The notes beneath the pieces are model-generated. The model saw only the letters and a list, made by a program, of their open reading frames with translations, had not been told where the DNA came from and did no database searches. Shown here piece by piece: positions 15,181 through 25,124 of a stretch of DNA of 64,000 nt. Numbering within the stretch: the stretch's first letter is position 1; each line of letters opens with the position of its first letter. This DNA comes from Psychrobacter sp. P11F6 (GTDB lineage: Bacteria > Pseudomonadota > Gammaproteobacteria > Pseudomonadales > Moraxellaceae), in assembly GCF_001435295.1 (NCBI RefSeq), contig NZ_CM003594.1, positions 682,001 through 746,000 of the forward strand. Direction: 5' to 3'. The translations under genes and the position numbers were made by a program.

Positions 15181-16014
15181 ATGCAAATAACTCTATCAGT
15201 CGCCACCTCAATTCGCATCTGTATGGCGAGTGCATTGCTACTGATGCTATCGGTGCCTGCGCAAGCAGACCTGCCCAAAGCGGCGATGGATGACTATGTT
15301 TGGGAGGTACTAGACAAGCCCGTTTATCCTAACTGGGGTGAGAATTGCAGTAGTGAAGATGAGCGGATTTATCAAGATTGCTTAGATAAAAGCTTGATGA
15401 TTTATAATCAAAGACTCATCAAGAAATGGGGTTTATCAGAATACATTTCTCGCAAGCTAAACAAGACTATCATAAAGGTACCAAATCATGACCTTATCAT
15501 ATTGATGGACGATTTTGCAGAAGGGGAAAAAGAGCTTAGATATGTTTATCTTTTAGACCATTATGATGCAGATAACAACTGGCTTTATTTATCTGGGCAA
15601 ATATATGAGACTAACAATACAGTATTGATTGATTTAGATTCAGGCTTCAAGCAAGAGTTTGAAGGATCTCATTTGACGTTTTCACCAGATATGACTTATG
15701 CAGCTACGGTTAAAGTTGAGTTTCCAGGAGAAGAAAATGTCATGATCTGGAAAAAAGATAAGAGCGATGCTTACCAGTATGACGAAAAAAATAACAGGGA
15801 TTACGATAAATTCCGACAACATTTAAAATTTTATAATGGTAGCGAAGATAGTCCAATGGTTCGCAAGGTAGAGGTTGAATGGATTACCAATGAGAGCTTA
15901 TTGGTAGATTTCTATTTCAAAATGAACGATAGCGATACTGCTGCTTACCGAGTACGCTTTAACTATGTAAAGACAGATTCTGCATCAGACTGGCAAATGA
16001 TTCCCATAAAATAG
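15181..16014 (+). CDS. Secreted protein, paralog C of three
   Basis: A 277-residue exported protein, third member of the tandem family, starting 27 bases after paralog B. The signal peptide is residues 1-29 (ASALLLMLSVPAQA). The mature start AAMDDYVWEVLDKPV is closest to paralog A. Paired cysteines (GENCSSED and YQDCLDKS), WGLSEYISRKLNKTIIKV, FSPDMTYA, VMIWKKD and AAYRVRFNYV align with the family landmarks. Function is unknown. It ends 63 bases before queF, with no clear terminator between. Confidence 0.78.
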   Translation: MQITLSVATSIRICMASALLLMLSVPAQADLPKAAMDDYVWEVLDKPVYPNWGENCSSEDERIYQDCLDKSLMIYNQRLIKKWGLSEYISRKLNKTIIKVPNHDLIILMDDFAEGEKELRYVYLLDHYDADNNWLYLSGQIYETNNTVLIDLDSGFKQEFEGSHLTFSPDMTYAATVKVEFPGEENVMIWKKDKSDAYQYDEKNNRDYDKFRQHLKFYNGSEDSPMVRKVEVEWITNESLLVDFYFKMNDSDTAAYRVRFNYVKTDSASDWQMIPIK

Positions 16015-16077
16015 CCCATTGCTGTAAAATGACTGGTTTTTATTTCATTATATTTAAGCATGAAAGGTAAGTAACTT

Positions 16078-16962
16078 ATGAGTATTCACGGTATCTTGGG
16101 TGAGCAAACCACTGACTATCCAACCGAGTATAGTCCAGAGACCTTGTATCCTATCGCTCGCAGTATGGGTCGCGATGTCATTGGCTGGCAAGACGATAAG
16201 TTAGTGGTTGGCATCGATTGGTGGCAGGCATTTGAGATGTCTTGGTTGAATCCGAAAGGACTCTCGCAAGTGGCTATCGCGCGTTTTGGTATTCCAGCCA
16301 GCTCGCCATTTATCGTTGAGTCAAAGTCACTTAAGCTCTATCTAAACAGTATCAACTTTACTGAATTCGCTAGTTGGAATGATGTGCAAGCGCTGATTGC
16401 TAAAGACTTATCAGCCTGTGTAAAAGCAGACGTGCAAGTTGAGTTGTTTGGCTTAAATGACGACCTGCATAATAAGACATCAGGATTATTGGTGGCTCAA
16501 CCTGAGGGTGTTTGTATTGATGACGCGCTTGCTAATAGTAGCGAAAAAGTCGCATTGTGTGAGCATCCTGATGCGTCATTGCTAAGTAGTGATAAAGATT
16601 TAAACAGTAGCTCTATTTTAGAAAATACTGGCACTGAGCCTTATATTTTCTATTCTAATTTACTACGCAGTAATTGTCCGGTGACCAATCAGCCAGATTG
16701 GGGGACGTTGGCGGTTTCGATTACGACGGATAAGCCCATTAATACGGCTAATATACTGCGTTATATTTTAAGTTTTCGTCAGCATAATGGTTTTCATGAG
16801 CAATGTGTGGAGCAGATATTTGCTGATTTGAGTCAATACTATGAGCCAAGTGAGCTGATGGTTCGCGCTTGGTATACACGCCGAGGCGGTATCGATATCA
16901 ACCCTTGTCGTGTGAGTGATATCCGCTTAATGCCACAGCCAAGCCGCTTGATTAGGCAGTAA
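16078..16962 (+). CDS. queF: NADPH-dependent preQ0 reductase QueF
   Basis: A 294-residue enzyme of queuosine biosynthesis. It reduces the nitrile of 7-cyano-7-deazaguanine (preQ0) to preQ1 with NADPH. It is the long, two-domain E. coli-type form. Visible are the family signature ESKSLKLYLNSINFTEF near residue 81, catalytic Cys200 and Asp207 in NCPVTNQPDWG, and the conserved HEQCVEQIF and RRGGIDINP segments. The residue spacing matches Cys190/Asp197 of E. coli QueF. I see no preQ1 riboswitch in the 63-base leader. Confidence 0.95.
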   Translation: MSIHGILGEQTTDYPTEYSPETLYPIARSMGRDVIGWQDDKLVVGIDWWQAFEMSWLNPKGLSQVAIARFGIPASSPFIVESKSLKLYLNSINFTEFASWNDVQALIAKDLSACVKADVQVELFGLNDDLHNKTSGLLVAQPEGVCIDDALANSSEKVALCEHPDASLLSSDKDLNSSSILENTGTEPYIFYSNLLRSNCPVTNQPDWGTLAVSITTDKPINTANILRYILSFRQHNGFHEQCVEQIFADLSQYYEPSELMVRAWYTRRGGIDINPCRVSDIRLMPQPSRLIRQ

Positions 16963-17046
16963 ATAAATATTAATTTTTAGCTTTCATTGATGCGCGTTCT
17001 TTTCTATACTCAATAAACCTTATTTTATGAATATTGAGATGCAGTT

Positions 17047-17448
17047 ATGAATTTAAAAACCAGCTTTTCAACTGCTCTAGGGACTGCTACTTTGTCTCTA
17101 GCTACCTTGCAGTTGGCACAGGCTGCATTTGTGGAAAATCAATATAACTGTGAAGATGCTTATATGGAAGTGGCTTATGATTGTGGTAACGATGCGATTG
17201 TAGTCGAAAAAAATCGCCTTAATAAAATCTATATGAGCGTTTATCGTACTTTGAATAAGACACAACAACAGCAGTTGGATAAAGAACAGCGTATATGGTT
17301 AAAGATTCGCAGCGATAAGTGTGATTTTGACTACGAAGGTCCAATGAATAATTCTGTGGTATACGCTCAGATTAGCGCTAATGTTTGCACCGCTAATGAA
17401 ACACAGAAACGTAGTAAGGCGATTGCCAAAAAATATAATATCAAATAA
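17047..17448 (+). CDS. LprI-like (DUF1311) exported protein
   Basis: A 133-residue exported protein. The signal peptide is residues 1-26 (ALGTATLSLATLQLAQA). The mature part is the LprI/DUF1311 four-cysteine fold: NCEDAY, YDCGNDA, DKCDFD and VCTANE, with the family's ARLNKIY-like helix (KNRLNKIYMSVYRTL) and KEQRIWLKIRSDKC. Members include putative lysozyme inhibitors, but this activity cannot be assumed here. It is a single gene, convergent with proS across a shared bidirectional terminator. Confidence 0.8.
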   Translation: MNLKTSFSTALGTATLSLATLQLAQAAFVENQYNCEDAYMEVAYDCGNDAIVVEKNRLNKIYMSVYRTLNKTQQQQLDKEQRIWLKIRSDKCDFDYEGPMNNSVVYAQISANVCTANETQKRSKAIAKKYNIK

Positions 17449-17470
17449 CAATTTTCATTTTTTTAGAAGT

Positions 17471-17511
17471 AAAAAAAGCGCCTATCTCATTTAATGAGAT
17501 AGGCGCTTTTT
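17471..17511. terminator. Bidirectional terminator between lprI-like and proS
   Basis: A perfect 14-bp stem (GCGCCTATCTCATT at 17478-17491, AATGAGATAGGCGC at 17493-17506) is flanked by seven A on the left and five T on the right. It serves both convergent genes. Confidence 0.92.
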
Positions 17512-17534
17512 ATGGCATAGTTTTTATTGAAAAA

Positions 17535-19253
17535 CTATTTTCCGCTTACTTTTGCAATGACTTCTTCACGGCTCAGCATTTGCTTTTCTGTCTCACGGCG
17601 ATTGACGTATTCGTACTGGCCTTCAGCCAAGTTACGGTCTGAAACCACGATACGATGAGGAATACCAATCAATTCAAGATCAGCAAACTTAACACCTGGA
17701 CGCTCGTTACGATCATCAAGAAGCACATTGATGCCTTGTGCTTTTAACTCTTCATAGAGTGCCGTCGCTGTCTGCATGACGGTCTCTTCTTTTGACTTCA
17801 TCGGTATGATAGCGACCTCAAAAGGAGCGATTGAATCATTAACCGTTGGCGTTTGTGGCCACATGATACCGTTTTCGTCGTTGTTTTGTTCGATAGCAGC
17901 GGCAATGATACGGCTCACACCAATACCGTAGCAACCCATCATTAGGGTCACAGGCTTACCATCTTCACCAGATACGGTAGCATTTAACGCTTGCGAGTAC
18001 TTATCACCCAACTGGAAGATATGACCGACCTCGATACCACGTTTGATTTTTAGGCTGCCTTTACCATCAGGAGAAGGGTCGCCTTCTTGTACATTGCGTA
18101 CATCAACGACACGTGTAATGCTCGCATCACGCGCCCAGTTCATACCAGTGGTGTGTTTATTGACTTCATTGGCACCGCATACAAAGTCTGACAAAGTTGC
18201 TGCCGAACGATCAACGAAGACAGGTATATCCAAATTAACGCCAATATAGCCTTTATGCAGACCAGCAGCTTTCAGTTCTTCATCAGAAGCCATTGTCAGC
18301 GGTACATTGGCCTCTTCGATTTTCTCAGCTTTGATCGTATTTAGCTGATGATCACCGCGTAATACGATAGCAATAAGCTGTGGCTCATCATTTTCGGTAT
18401 GACCATGGACGATTAACGTTTTGACCGTCGTTTCTAATGGTAAGCCTAAATGTTCAGCAACCATTTTACAGCTGGTCATATTTTCCGTTAGGACGTCTTC
18501 GCGCGCCATTTTCGGTGGCTGGCGCTCAGCGGTGCTTACTGATTCGGCAAGCTCAACGTTGGCCGCATAATCAGAAGAATCAGAGAAGGCGATATCATCT
18601 TCGCCGCTGTCTGCCAACACATGAAATTCATGTGAAGCAAAACCGCCAATAGAACCAGTATCCGCTTGTACTGCACGGAAATCTAAGCCCAAACGGGTAA
18701 AGATACGCGTATAAGCGTCATACATATCATGGTAAGTCTTGGCGAGTGACGCTTGATCAACGTGGAACGAATAAGCATCTTTCATGGTAAATTCGCGTGC
18801 GCGCATCACACCAAAACGTGGACGAATCTCATCACGGAATTTGTTCTGAATTTGGAAAAAGGTGATTGGTAATTGTTTATAACTACGCAGCTCGCCTTGC
18901 GCCAGATTGGTGATGACTTCTTCATGAGTCGGACCAAGCACAAAGTCGCGATCATGACGGTCTTTGAAGCGCAATAGCTCAGGACCATAATCGTTAAAGC
19001 GTCCGGTCGTTTGCCAAAGCTCGGCAGGCTGGGTCATCGGCATGAGCACTTCTTGTGCACCAACTTCTTGCATCTCTTCACGAACAATACGTTCGACTTT
19101 TTGCAAGATGCGTAGCCCCATGGGCAACCAAATATATAACCCAGAAGCAATCTTTCGGATAAGACCGGCACGCACCATCAATTGGCTTGAGGCGATATCG
19201 GCATCACTTGGGGTTTCTTTTAGAGTGGCAAATAAAAATTGACTGGCTTTCAT
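17535..19253 (-). CDS. proS: Prolyl-tRNA synthetase
   Basis: A full-length 572-residue bacterial-type class II synthetase that attaches proline to tRNA-Pro. Motif 1 region is [20 protein letters not shown], motif 2 is [26 protein letters not shown] near residue 138-163, and motif 3 is [17 protein letters not shown] near 440. The YbaK-like editing insertion, which clears Ala-tRNA-Pro, lies at about residues 225-385. The C-terminal anticodon-binding domain follows. The start [10 protein letters not shown] is typical of the family. It is a monocistronic leftward gene. Confidence 0.97.
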   Translation of the reverse strand: MKASQFLFATLKETPSDADIASSQLMVRAGLIRKIASGLYIWLPMGLRILQKVERIVREEMQEVGAQEVLMPMTQPAELWQTTGRFNDYGPELLRFKDRHDRDFVLGPTHEEVITNLAQGELRSYKQLPITFFQIQNKFRDEIRPRFGVMRAREFTMKDAYSFHVDQASLAKTYHDMYDAYTRIFTRLGLDFRAVQADTGSIGGFASHEFHVLADSGEDDIAFSDSSDYAANVELAESVSTAERQPPKMAREDVLTENMTSCKMVAEHLGLPLETTVKTLIVHGHTENDEPQLIAIVLRGDHQLNTIKAEKIEEANVPLTMASDEELKAAGLHKGYIGVNLDIPVFVDRSAATLSDFVCGANEVNKHTTGMNWARDASITRVVDVRNVQEGDPSPDGKGSLKIKRGIEVGHIFQLGDKYSQALNATVSGEDGKPVTLMMGCYGIGVSRIIAAAIEQNNDENGIMWPQTPTVNDSIAPFEVAIIPMKSKEETVMQTATALYEELKAQGINVLLDDRNERPGVKFADLELIGIPHRIVVSDRNLAEGQYEYVNRRETEKQMLSREEVIAKVSGK

Positions 19254-19811
19254 AAATAAAGCGTAACCTTATCAACGATAAAATAAATAAGAAATAGTAG
19301 GATATTGAGCGTGTGCTTTGATGGCCGACGCAAGCTTACCTTTGTATCACTTGGTAATAGTCTAGGACATGCCTAGCTAAAAAGTACTGCGACAAACAGT
19401 ACATGAATAGAAAGTGCGTTCATAAAACGCCTTACAAAAAGGCTGGAACTTTTCATTTTGCATTAAAACGTCGATGTTGGCAGCGTCATACTTTACGCAT
19501 AAAGACCAGAAAAATAGATGTACGCCAACATTTTGCTTATACAATCTGACTATGTTAGGTAAAGTTAGCCTAAGACGCAATGACTTTTTGTTTTTTCAGA
19601 CAGAACGTGACTTAAACGAGCAAATGAGGTCACTACAACTCGATTATTTACCAGTTTTTAGGGTATTTATAGTAAATGGTAGTGCTAGTCATTATGTAGC
19701 GTATTGGTAGTTATTACTTGAAGTTGCTGCTCAAAAGTAGCATTTATCATTTAGACAGTTATTTGTTATACGTTTAATAAAAATAAATGATAAAACTCTG
19801 AGGGTGTTTAT
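19254..19811. other. Noncoding region between proS and DUF4230 gene
   Basis: About 558 bases. Open frames on either strand (for example 19474-19710) lack a ribosome-binding site and resemble no family. A short hairpin (GTACTG/CAGTAC near 19384-19402) and the inverted repeat at 19743-19794 are the only structures I see. Confidence 0.5.
19743..19794. promoter_or_regulatory. 10-bp inverted repeat upstream of DUF4230 gene
   Basis: TTTATCATTT (19743-19752) and AAATGATAAA (19785-19794) are exact complements, 32 bases apart, ending 17 bases before the ATG. This could be a split operator or an A+T-rich hairpin; no protein can be assigned. Confidence 0.35.
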
Positions 19812-20549
19812 ATGAATAATCCTGACAACCGATCTCCTATTAATAATGATGCGACTAACTCACAAGCGAAAAAACCCATTGCGATGATGTCGTGGATGAT
19901 ATGGCTCATCGGTTTAGCAGCTATCGTTTTTGCTATTTATAGTGTGCAGAATATAACCAAGGAAGAGCCGATAGAAACCATTACTCGTGAAGGCGTGGTC
20001 ACACAAATCCAAAAATTGAATCGTTTGGAAACGGTGGCGTTCAGTGTCGATACCGTCATTACCAGTCAACGTCCTGGCAGTTGGATGAAGCTGTGGCAAG
20101 ACGAGCAAAAGGGTTTGTTTATCGCGCGCGGACGAGTGGAGGCGGGGATTGATTTAAGTGCACTTACCCCTGAGATGGTACAAGTGGTGCAGCCTGAAAT
20201 TAACGTCGATGAGGTACAAGAAGCGGGTGCCAATACGCCAGTCTCAGTGATGCCGCAAATCAATATTACCATCCCACCATCAGAGATATTTTCGGTTTAT
20301 CTAGACGATATCGAGATTTATGATTGGCAGACGGGTGCTTTTGGCATGATGCAAGTCGATCCAAAAATCTTGCAACAAGCGCAAAGTATGGCAAAAAAAG
20401 AAGTACTCGAACGCGCTTGTCGTGGTGATGTCATGAACATGGCACTAGAAAATGCGCAAACCCAACTGCAACAGCTATTTTCGTTAACTGGTGCAGTAGT
20501 GACGGTAACGACTCAAGGTGCAGGCGCGTGCCAGATGCCAGTAAAATAA
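19812..20549 (+). CDS. DUF4230 membrane-anchored protein
   Basis: A 245-residue protein with one N-terminal membrane anchor (MSWMIWLIGLAAIVFAIYSV, residues 26-45) and a large periplasmic domain. The domain fits DUF4230: IARGRVEAGIDLSALTPEMV, then INITIPPSEIFSVYLDDIEIYD, then a helical C-terminus (QQAQSMAKKEVLERACRGDVMNMALENAQ). The DUF4230 function is unknown. Ribosome-binding site is CTGAGGGTG. It stands alone, followed after 168 bases by a small membrane protein gene. Confidence 0.75.
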   Translation: MNNPDNRSPINNDATNSQAKKPIAMMSWMIWLIGLAAIVFAIYSVQNITKEEPIETITREGVVTQIQKLNRLETVAFSVDTVITSQRPGSWMKLWQDEQKGLFIARGRVEAGIDLSALTPEMVQVVQPEINVDEVQEAGANTPVSVMPQINITIPPSEIFSVYLDDIEIYDWQTGAFGMMQVDPKILQQAQSMAKKEVLERACRGDVMNMALENAQTQLQQLFSLTGAVVTVTTQGAGACQMPVK

Positions 20550-20717
20550 TGCATACATAATTTTATTAGAGCCATAGACTAGATAGTCATACGTTAGCTT
20601 ATTAATTGGAAACACTTAAAGTAACGCCATTTATATTGTATAGTAGAGCTTATCTATTATTCATAATCAACTTATGAATTTCGTTGGGAATATAACCCTA
20701 CATAAAAGGTGGCGTAT

Positions 20718-20879
20718 ATGACAACTCTTAATAATAAACCGTCTTCTAAGCCTGAACGTCAGCTTAATAAGCGTCCTAAAACGAAAGAATCGCTTTCTTT
20801 TGCGACATGGGTGTTATTAATTATAAGCTTCACTTTATTAGCCTATGCTCTTTATGTTATCCAAACCCGTATATTATAA
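20718..20879 (+). CDS. Small membrane protein, 53 residues
   Basis: The ATG is preceded by AAAAGGTGG at five to six bases, a good ribosome-binding site. The basic N-terminal half (KPERQLNKRPKTKES) is followed by one membrane helix (ATWVLLIISFTLLAYALYVI, residues 29-48) and a short tail, QTRIL. The topology is probably N-in by the positive-inside rule. I do not recognise a family. The stop codon lies 15 bases before the MITE-like element, which may have separated it from its terminator. Confidence 0.6.
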   Translation: MTTLNNKPSSKPERQLNKRPKTKESLSFATWVLLIISFTLLAYALYVIQTRIL

Positions 20880-20894
20880 GCAGCCAGCTGATAT

Positions 20895-21068
20895 TAGGGC
20901 GTGTCCTCAATTCAATCGATTACTTTCTAAATGGGCTAAAAATAGCTAAATTTTGCCAAACATCGTCAAATAGCTTCTTAATATCTCGATATTATGTGCG
21001 CTACTTTCCTTGTTTGACGGTAATTTATCTCATTTTTATCACCATTTTTGAAATGAAGACACGCCCTA
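20895..21068. mobile_element. MITE-like element with TA duplication
   Basis: A 170-bp element (20897-21066) is bounded by inverted ends. The left end GGGCGTGTCCTCAATTCAA matches the inverted right end at 17 of 19 positions. TA lies directly outside each end (20895-20896 and 21067-21068), as for target duplications made by IS630/Tc1-mariner or IS427-group IS5 transposases. There is no transposase frame inside, and it is A+T-rich. It would be a non-autonomous element moved in trans, or an internally deleted insertion sequence. Confidence 0.75.
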
Positions 21069-21148
21069 GTAAGGGTAGATAATGTGAGTAAGATGCCATA
21101 GCTGAAACTCTTAGTAAATTGAGGTTTTAGTGTTGATATAATGCGTCG

Positions 21149-22840
21149 CTATTTTTTAAATTCAGCAATCGCTAATTGGCGAGCCGCTTTATGTTCGACC
21201 ATCGGTAATGGGTAATCAATGTCAGCAAATTTACCGCCCTTTGCTAGTGCTTGACGCATTTTATCCTCGCTATGCAAGATGGTGGTAGGAATGGCTTTTA
21301 GCTCAGGCAGCCACGTCTTGATAAATTCGCCATCGGTATCGTGGGTTTTGGCTTGGCTAAAAGGGTTCATAATGCGAAAGTAAGGTGCAGAGTCGGTGCC
21401 AGTCGACGCGCTCCATTGCCAACCCCCATTATTGGACGCAAAGTCACCATCTATGAGCTGCTGCATAAAATAACGCTCACCTAATCGCCAATCAATCAAT
21501 AAATCCTTGGTCAAAAACATCGCCGTGACCATTCGCAAGCGATTGTGCATAAAGCCCGTCGCATTCAGGCAGCGCATTGCCGCATCGACTAACGGCACGC
21601 CAGTTTTACCTATGCACCATGCCTCAAAATCGTCTTGATTATATGACCAATTAATCTTGCTATCGGTTTCCTTTTTATACGCTTGATGGCGTATTAATTC
21701 GGGCTTATAGTCTAAAACATGGCGATAAAAGTCACGCCAAGCTAGCTCACTTATCCAGCGGTTAATGTCGTTATTATCAGTGTTGTTAAAGCTATCCCCG
21801 CTGTCTAAGGTGTCACCGCCATTCCCATGTAATTCTCCCAGTGCTTTGCTCAATTGTAGGGTAGCTTGTAAGTAGCAAAGTCTTGGGCTGATTGCGCCAA
21901 TAGTCAGGTAGGCAGATAGCTGACTGGTGGCATTTAAACTGGGTACATCGCGACTGATATCGTAGTTATCAATATCCTCAGCGATGAAGTCCTCTAAACG
22001 CTGGCAAGCTGCATCTTCGCCAGCAGGGTAGGCTGCCCGAGCGTGCTCAAGCTGTACGTCTATATCCATGGGCTCTAATAAACCAGCATTTTGCAGTGCC
22101 TTTTGATAATCTTCGACTACTTCTTTAGTTACTCTTTCTATATCTTCGATAGTAGCACTGGCGTTTGAGACTTCTAGTTTGACTTTAGTGTTGTCACTTA
22201 TGGCGGATGCCTCATGCATTTGTATGGTGCTGATATCCAAGGTATGCCGCCATTTTTTATAAAATGGGGTAAACACCTGATACATGCTGTCATCGTTCGT
22301 GGTGATGGTTTGTGGTGGCAAGATACATTGATCATGCCAGCGGATAAATTCTATATCGTTGTTTGCAAGCTGTTTGGTTAATTGTTCATCACGCTTAATC
22401 TCATTGCCTTCGTACTCGTGATTTGCCATCACAGTGCTGATCTGGTTCGCGCTACAGATATCTAGCATCGCCTCAACACAGTCAGAAAAGCTTGGACAGA
22501 GCTGTACTGTTAAGTGGATGTTTAATTGTGTTTGCAGAGATTTGGCTAGGATAGGCAAGGTGCGTGCGATATGGTCGAGCTGTGTCAGCGACATGTCATG
22601 TGCTTGCCATTGTTCAGGCGTCACGAAGTAAATAGCGCTTACTGAGGCGTTATCCGCATTTGCCTGCTCGCAAAGCGCAGCTAGCGCGGTATTATCATGA
22701 ACTCGCAGGTCACGACGAAACCACATTAGGTAATGCGCTGGATTTACGCTAGTGGCATCGGCGTTATTGTTGACATTGCGTGTTTCGGTGCTATCTGTGC
22801 TATCGGTGTTATGAGACGTTTCCGCCGCCGTTTTAGACAT
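21149..22840 (-). CDS. phrB: Deoxyribodipyrimidine photolyase
   Basis: A 563-residue light-driven flavoenzyme that splits UV-induced cyclobutane pyrimidine dimers. The N-terminal photolyase domain starts at LMWFRRDLRVHDNTAL (about residue 38). The FAD domain shows WISELAWRDFYRHVLDYKPEL (near 365), GVPLVDAAMRCLNATGFMHN (near 413-432), and NNGGWQWSASTGTDSAPYFR (near 475-494) with the tryptophan-rich electron path. It is a class I CPD photolyase by these motifs. The first 35 residues are a Thr/Asn/Asp-rich extension not usual in the family and partly encoded by repetitive sequence. It is leftward and single. Confidence 0.93.
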   Translation of the reverse strand: MSKTAAETSHNTDSTDSTETRNVNNNADATSVNPAHYLMWFRRDLRVHDNTALAALCEQANADNASVSAIYFVTPEQWQAHDMSLTQLDHIARTLPILAKSLQTQLNIHLTVQLCPSFSDCVEAMLDICSANQISTVMANHEYEGNEIKRDEQLTKQLANNDIEFIRWHDQCILPPQTITTNDDSMYQVFTPFYKKWRHTLDISTIQMHEASAISDNTKVKLEVSNASATIEDIERVTKEVVEDYQKALQNAGLLEPMDIDVQLEHARAAYPAGEDAACQRLEDFIAEDIDNYDISRDVPSLNATSQLSAYLTIGAISPRLCYLQATLQLSKALGELHGNGGDTLDSGDSFNNTDNNDINRWISELAWRDFYRHVLDYKPELIRHQAYKKETDSKINWSYNQDDFEAWCIGKTGVPLVDAAMRCLNATGFMHNRLRMVTAMFLTKDLLIDWRLGERYFMQQLIDGDFASNNGGWQWSASTGTDSAPYFRIMNPFSQAKTHDTDGEFIKTWLPELKAIPTTILHSEDKMRQALAKGGKFADIDYPLPMVEHKAARQLAIAEFKK

Positions 22841-23050
22841 TCAACTATCCCTCTATTAATCAATCGCAATCATAAACAAAACTGGTAATAAAAGTATGCT
22901 AGGATAAGTTTTTGGATGCAATGGATTTACCATTCAATTAACAAATCCTCATATTTACGCTTTAGCGTTGGCAATTGACGTTTACTTGCCGTCAATGTAG
23001 CGAAGACAGTCTAATAATGTCGTACTGAGTGTTATATCTAAGGTCACATC

Positions 23051-23734
23051 ATGCACGTTAAGTTTTGCGGATTTACCCAGCCTAATGATATTAAAATTGC
23101 CGCCCAGTTGGGTGTTGATGCGGTTGGCTTGGTATTTTATCCGCCCAGTCCACGCGCTGTTACTATCGAGCAGGCGCAATCGTTAAGTGCGTCTTTGCCA
23201 GCTTTTATAAGTATAGTGGCTCTAGTGGTGAATATGCCGCGCGCAGAGCTGATAGAATTAGCGAATCAGGTCGCTTTTGATATCATTCAATTCCATGGTG
23301 ATGAAACACCAGAGCAATGTGCGCAGCTGGCCAGTGCGGTCAATAAACGCTGGATAAAAGCGCTGCGTATCAATGCTGACCAACACACCGCCACTAGCGT
23401 AAGTGCCGAGATTAATGAGTTTGCCGCCGCTGGCGCGAACAGTATCTTATTGGATGCTTACCATCCCCATAAATATGGCGGCACAGGGGCACGTTTTGAT
23501 TGGAGTTTGCTACCGCAAGACAGCTCGCTACCTATTATTTTAGCGGGCGGACTGGATGCCGATAATGTCGCTGCCACTTTAGATTTGCCTATTTATGCGG
23601 TTGATGTCAGCGGTGGGATTGAGTCTGACAAAGGCAAAAAAGACGCTGCCAAAATGCGTGCCTTTATGAAAGCGGTAAAACGCGACCGATGGCAAAATGA
23701 GACGCTTGGCGAACCTTCGAATATCAGTAACTAG
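23051..23734 (+). CDS. trpF: Phosphoribosylanthranilate isomerase
   Basis: A 227-residue TIM-barrel enzyme for the third step of tryptophan synthesis, an Amadori rearrangement of N-(5'-phosphoribosyl)anthranilate to CdRP. Visible are the catalytic Cys segment VKFCGFT at residues 3-9, the GLVFYPPSPRAV loop near 26-37, QFHGDE near 81, LLDAYHPHKYGGTG near 135 and the catalytic Asp with phosphate-binding VDVSGGIE near 199. It is stand-alone rather than fused to trpC. trpB follows after 102 bases, so the order is trpF-trpB-(unknown)-trpA. Confidence 0.96.
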   Translation: MHVKFCGFTQPNDIKIAAQLGVDAVGLVFYPPSPRAVTIEQAQSLSASLPAFISIVALVVNMPRAELIELANQVAFDIIQFHGDETPEQCAQLASAVNKRWIKALRINADQHTATSVSAEINEFAAAGANSILLDAYHPHKYGGTGARFDWSLLPQDSSLPIILAGGLDADNVAATLDLPIYAVDVSGGIESDKGKKDAAKMRAFMKAVKRDRWQNETLGEPSNISN

Positions 23735-23836
23735 TTTTTTAGCCGTGAACTTTTTATCCGTTAAATAGCTAATTACTTGGAAAAATTTCCCCCTTATTTA
23801 TCTTAAAAAATACCACTTATTATAGTAGGAATTATC

Positions 23837-25111
23837 ATGAGTCATGTCGCGAGCAAAGATCTATCTACCACTGCTAAAGCAATCAACACCTTTACTAATC
23901 CAGAAAGCGTACAAGATTTCAATCAATATCCTGATGCCCGTGGACATTTCGGCGTGCATGGCGGTCGCTTTGTCTCTGAAACCTTGATGGCAGCACTAGA
24001 AGAGCTAGAAACGTTATATAACACAGTCAAAAAAGACCCTGCATTTTGGGAAGAATATCACAATGATTTGGTCAACTATGTCGGCCGCCCAACGCCTTTA
24101 TATCATGCTAAGCGTCTCAGTGATGAGATAGGCGGTGCGCAGATTTATTTTAAACGTGAAGACTTAAACCATACTGGCGCACATAAAGTTAATAACACCA
24201 TTGGACAAGCGCTACTTGCCAAAATGAGTGGTAAAAAACGTATTATTGCGGAAACTGGAGCAGGGCAACATGGCGTTGCGACGGCGACGATTGCTGCGCG
24301 CTTAGGGCTTGAGTGTATCGTTTATATGGGCGCGGACGATGTCGAGCGTCAAAAGATGAACGTCTATCGTATGCGTTTGCTCGGTGCAACGGTTGTGCCA
24401 GTGACTTCTGGTTCGCGTACCCTAAAAGATGCCATGAATGAAGCGATGCGTGATTGGGTTACTAATGTCGATAGCACCTATTATATTATCGGTACGGTTG
24501 CAGGCCCGCATCCTTATCCGCTACTCGTGCGTGATTTCCAAGCGATTATCGGTAAAGAAGCACGTATTCAGCATCTGCAAATGACGGGTAAATTGCCTGA
24601 TGCCTTGGTCGCTTGTGTTGGCGGTGGCTCGAACGCTATTGGCTTGTTCTTTGATTTCTTAAACGATACTGACGTTAAAATGTATGGCGTTGAAGCGACA
24701 GGGGACGGTATCGAAACGGGTCGTCATTCCGCACCATTAGCTGCTGGTCGTATCGGTGTACTGCACGGCAACCGTACCTATCTCATGGCGGATGATGAAG
24801 GTCAAATTCAAGAGACGCATTCTATCTCAGCGGGTCTTGATTATCCTGGCGTTGGTCCTGAGCACAGCTTCTTAAAAGACATGAAGCGTGTTGAATATGT
24901 CGGCTGTACCGATAAAGAATCGCTAGAAGGCTTCCATGAAGTGACGCGCAAAGAAGGCATTATCCCTGCGCTCGAATCTGCGCATGCCGTCGCTTATGCA
25001 TTGAAGCTAGCTAAAACGATGACCCCTGATCAAACGATTATTGTGAACATGTCGGGTCGTGGCGACAAAGATTTGCATTCAGTGATGAAGGCGGAAGGGA
25101 TTGAGTTGTAA
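23837..25111 (+). CDS. trpB: Tryptophan synthase beta chain
   Basis: A 424-residue PLP enzyme that condenses indole with serine to give tryptophan. The PLP lysine is in [10 protein letters not shown] near residue 114; [10 protein letters not shown] and the phosphate loop [10 protein letters not shown] (near 259) are intact. A 20-residue N-terminal extension precedes the usual start of the fold at YPDARGHFG. It forms the alpha2-beta2 complex with TrpA. Its partner gene is normally adjacent, but here a 744-base unrelated gene separates them. Confidence 0.97.
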   Translation: MSHVASKDLSTTAKAINTFTNPESVQDFNQYPDARGHFGVHGGRFVSETLMAALEELETLYNTVKKDPAFWEEYHNDLVNYVGRPTPLYHAKRLSDEIGGAQIYFKREDLNHTGAHKVNNTIGQALLAKMSGKKRIIAETGAGQHGVATATIAARLGLECIVYMGADDVERQKMNVYRMRLLGATVVPVTSGSRTLKDAMNEAMRDWVTNVDSTYYIIGTVAGPHPYPLLVRDFQAIIGKEARIQHLQMTGKLPDALVACVGGGSNAIGLFFDFLNDTDVKMYGVEATGDGIETGRHSAPLAAGRIGVLHGNRTYLMADDEGQIQETHSISAGLDYPGVGPEHSFLKDMKRVEYVGCTDKESLEGFHEVTRKEGIIPALESAHAVAYALKLAKTMTPDQTIIVNMSGRGDKDLHSVMKAEGIEL

Positions 25112-25124
25112 AAGGACGTTTTTT

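Noticed and set aside
16015..16077. preQ1 riboswitch before queF
   Set aside because: The 63-base leader has no preQ1-type hairpin with an A-rich tail.
19377..19710. Open frames on both strands between proS and DUF4230
   Set aside because: There is no ribosome-binding site, the composition is odd and no family pattern is visible; treated as noncoding.
22841..23050. Tryptophan attenuator or leader peptide before trpF
   Set aside because: No short ORF with tandem Trp codons and no terminator/antiterminator pair were seen.
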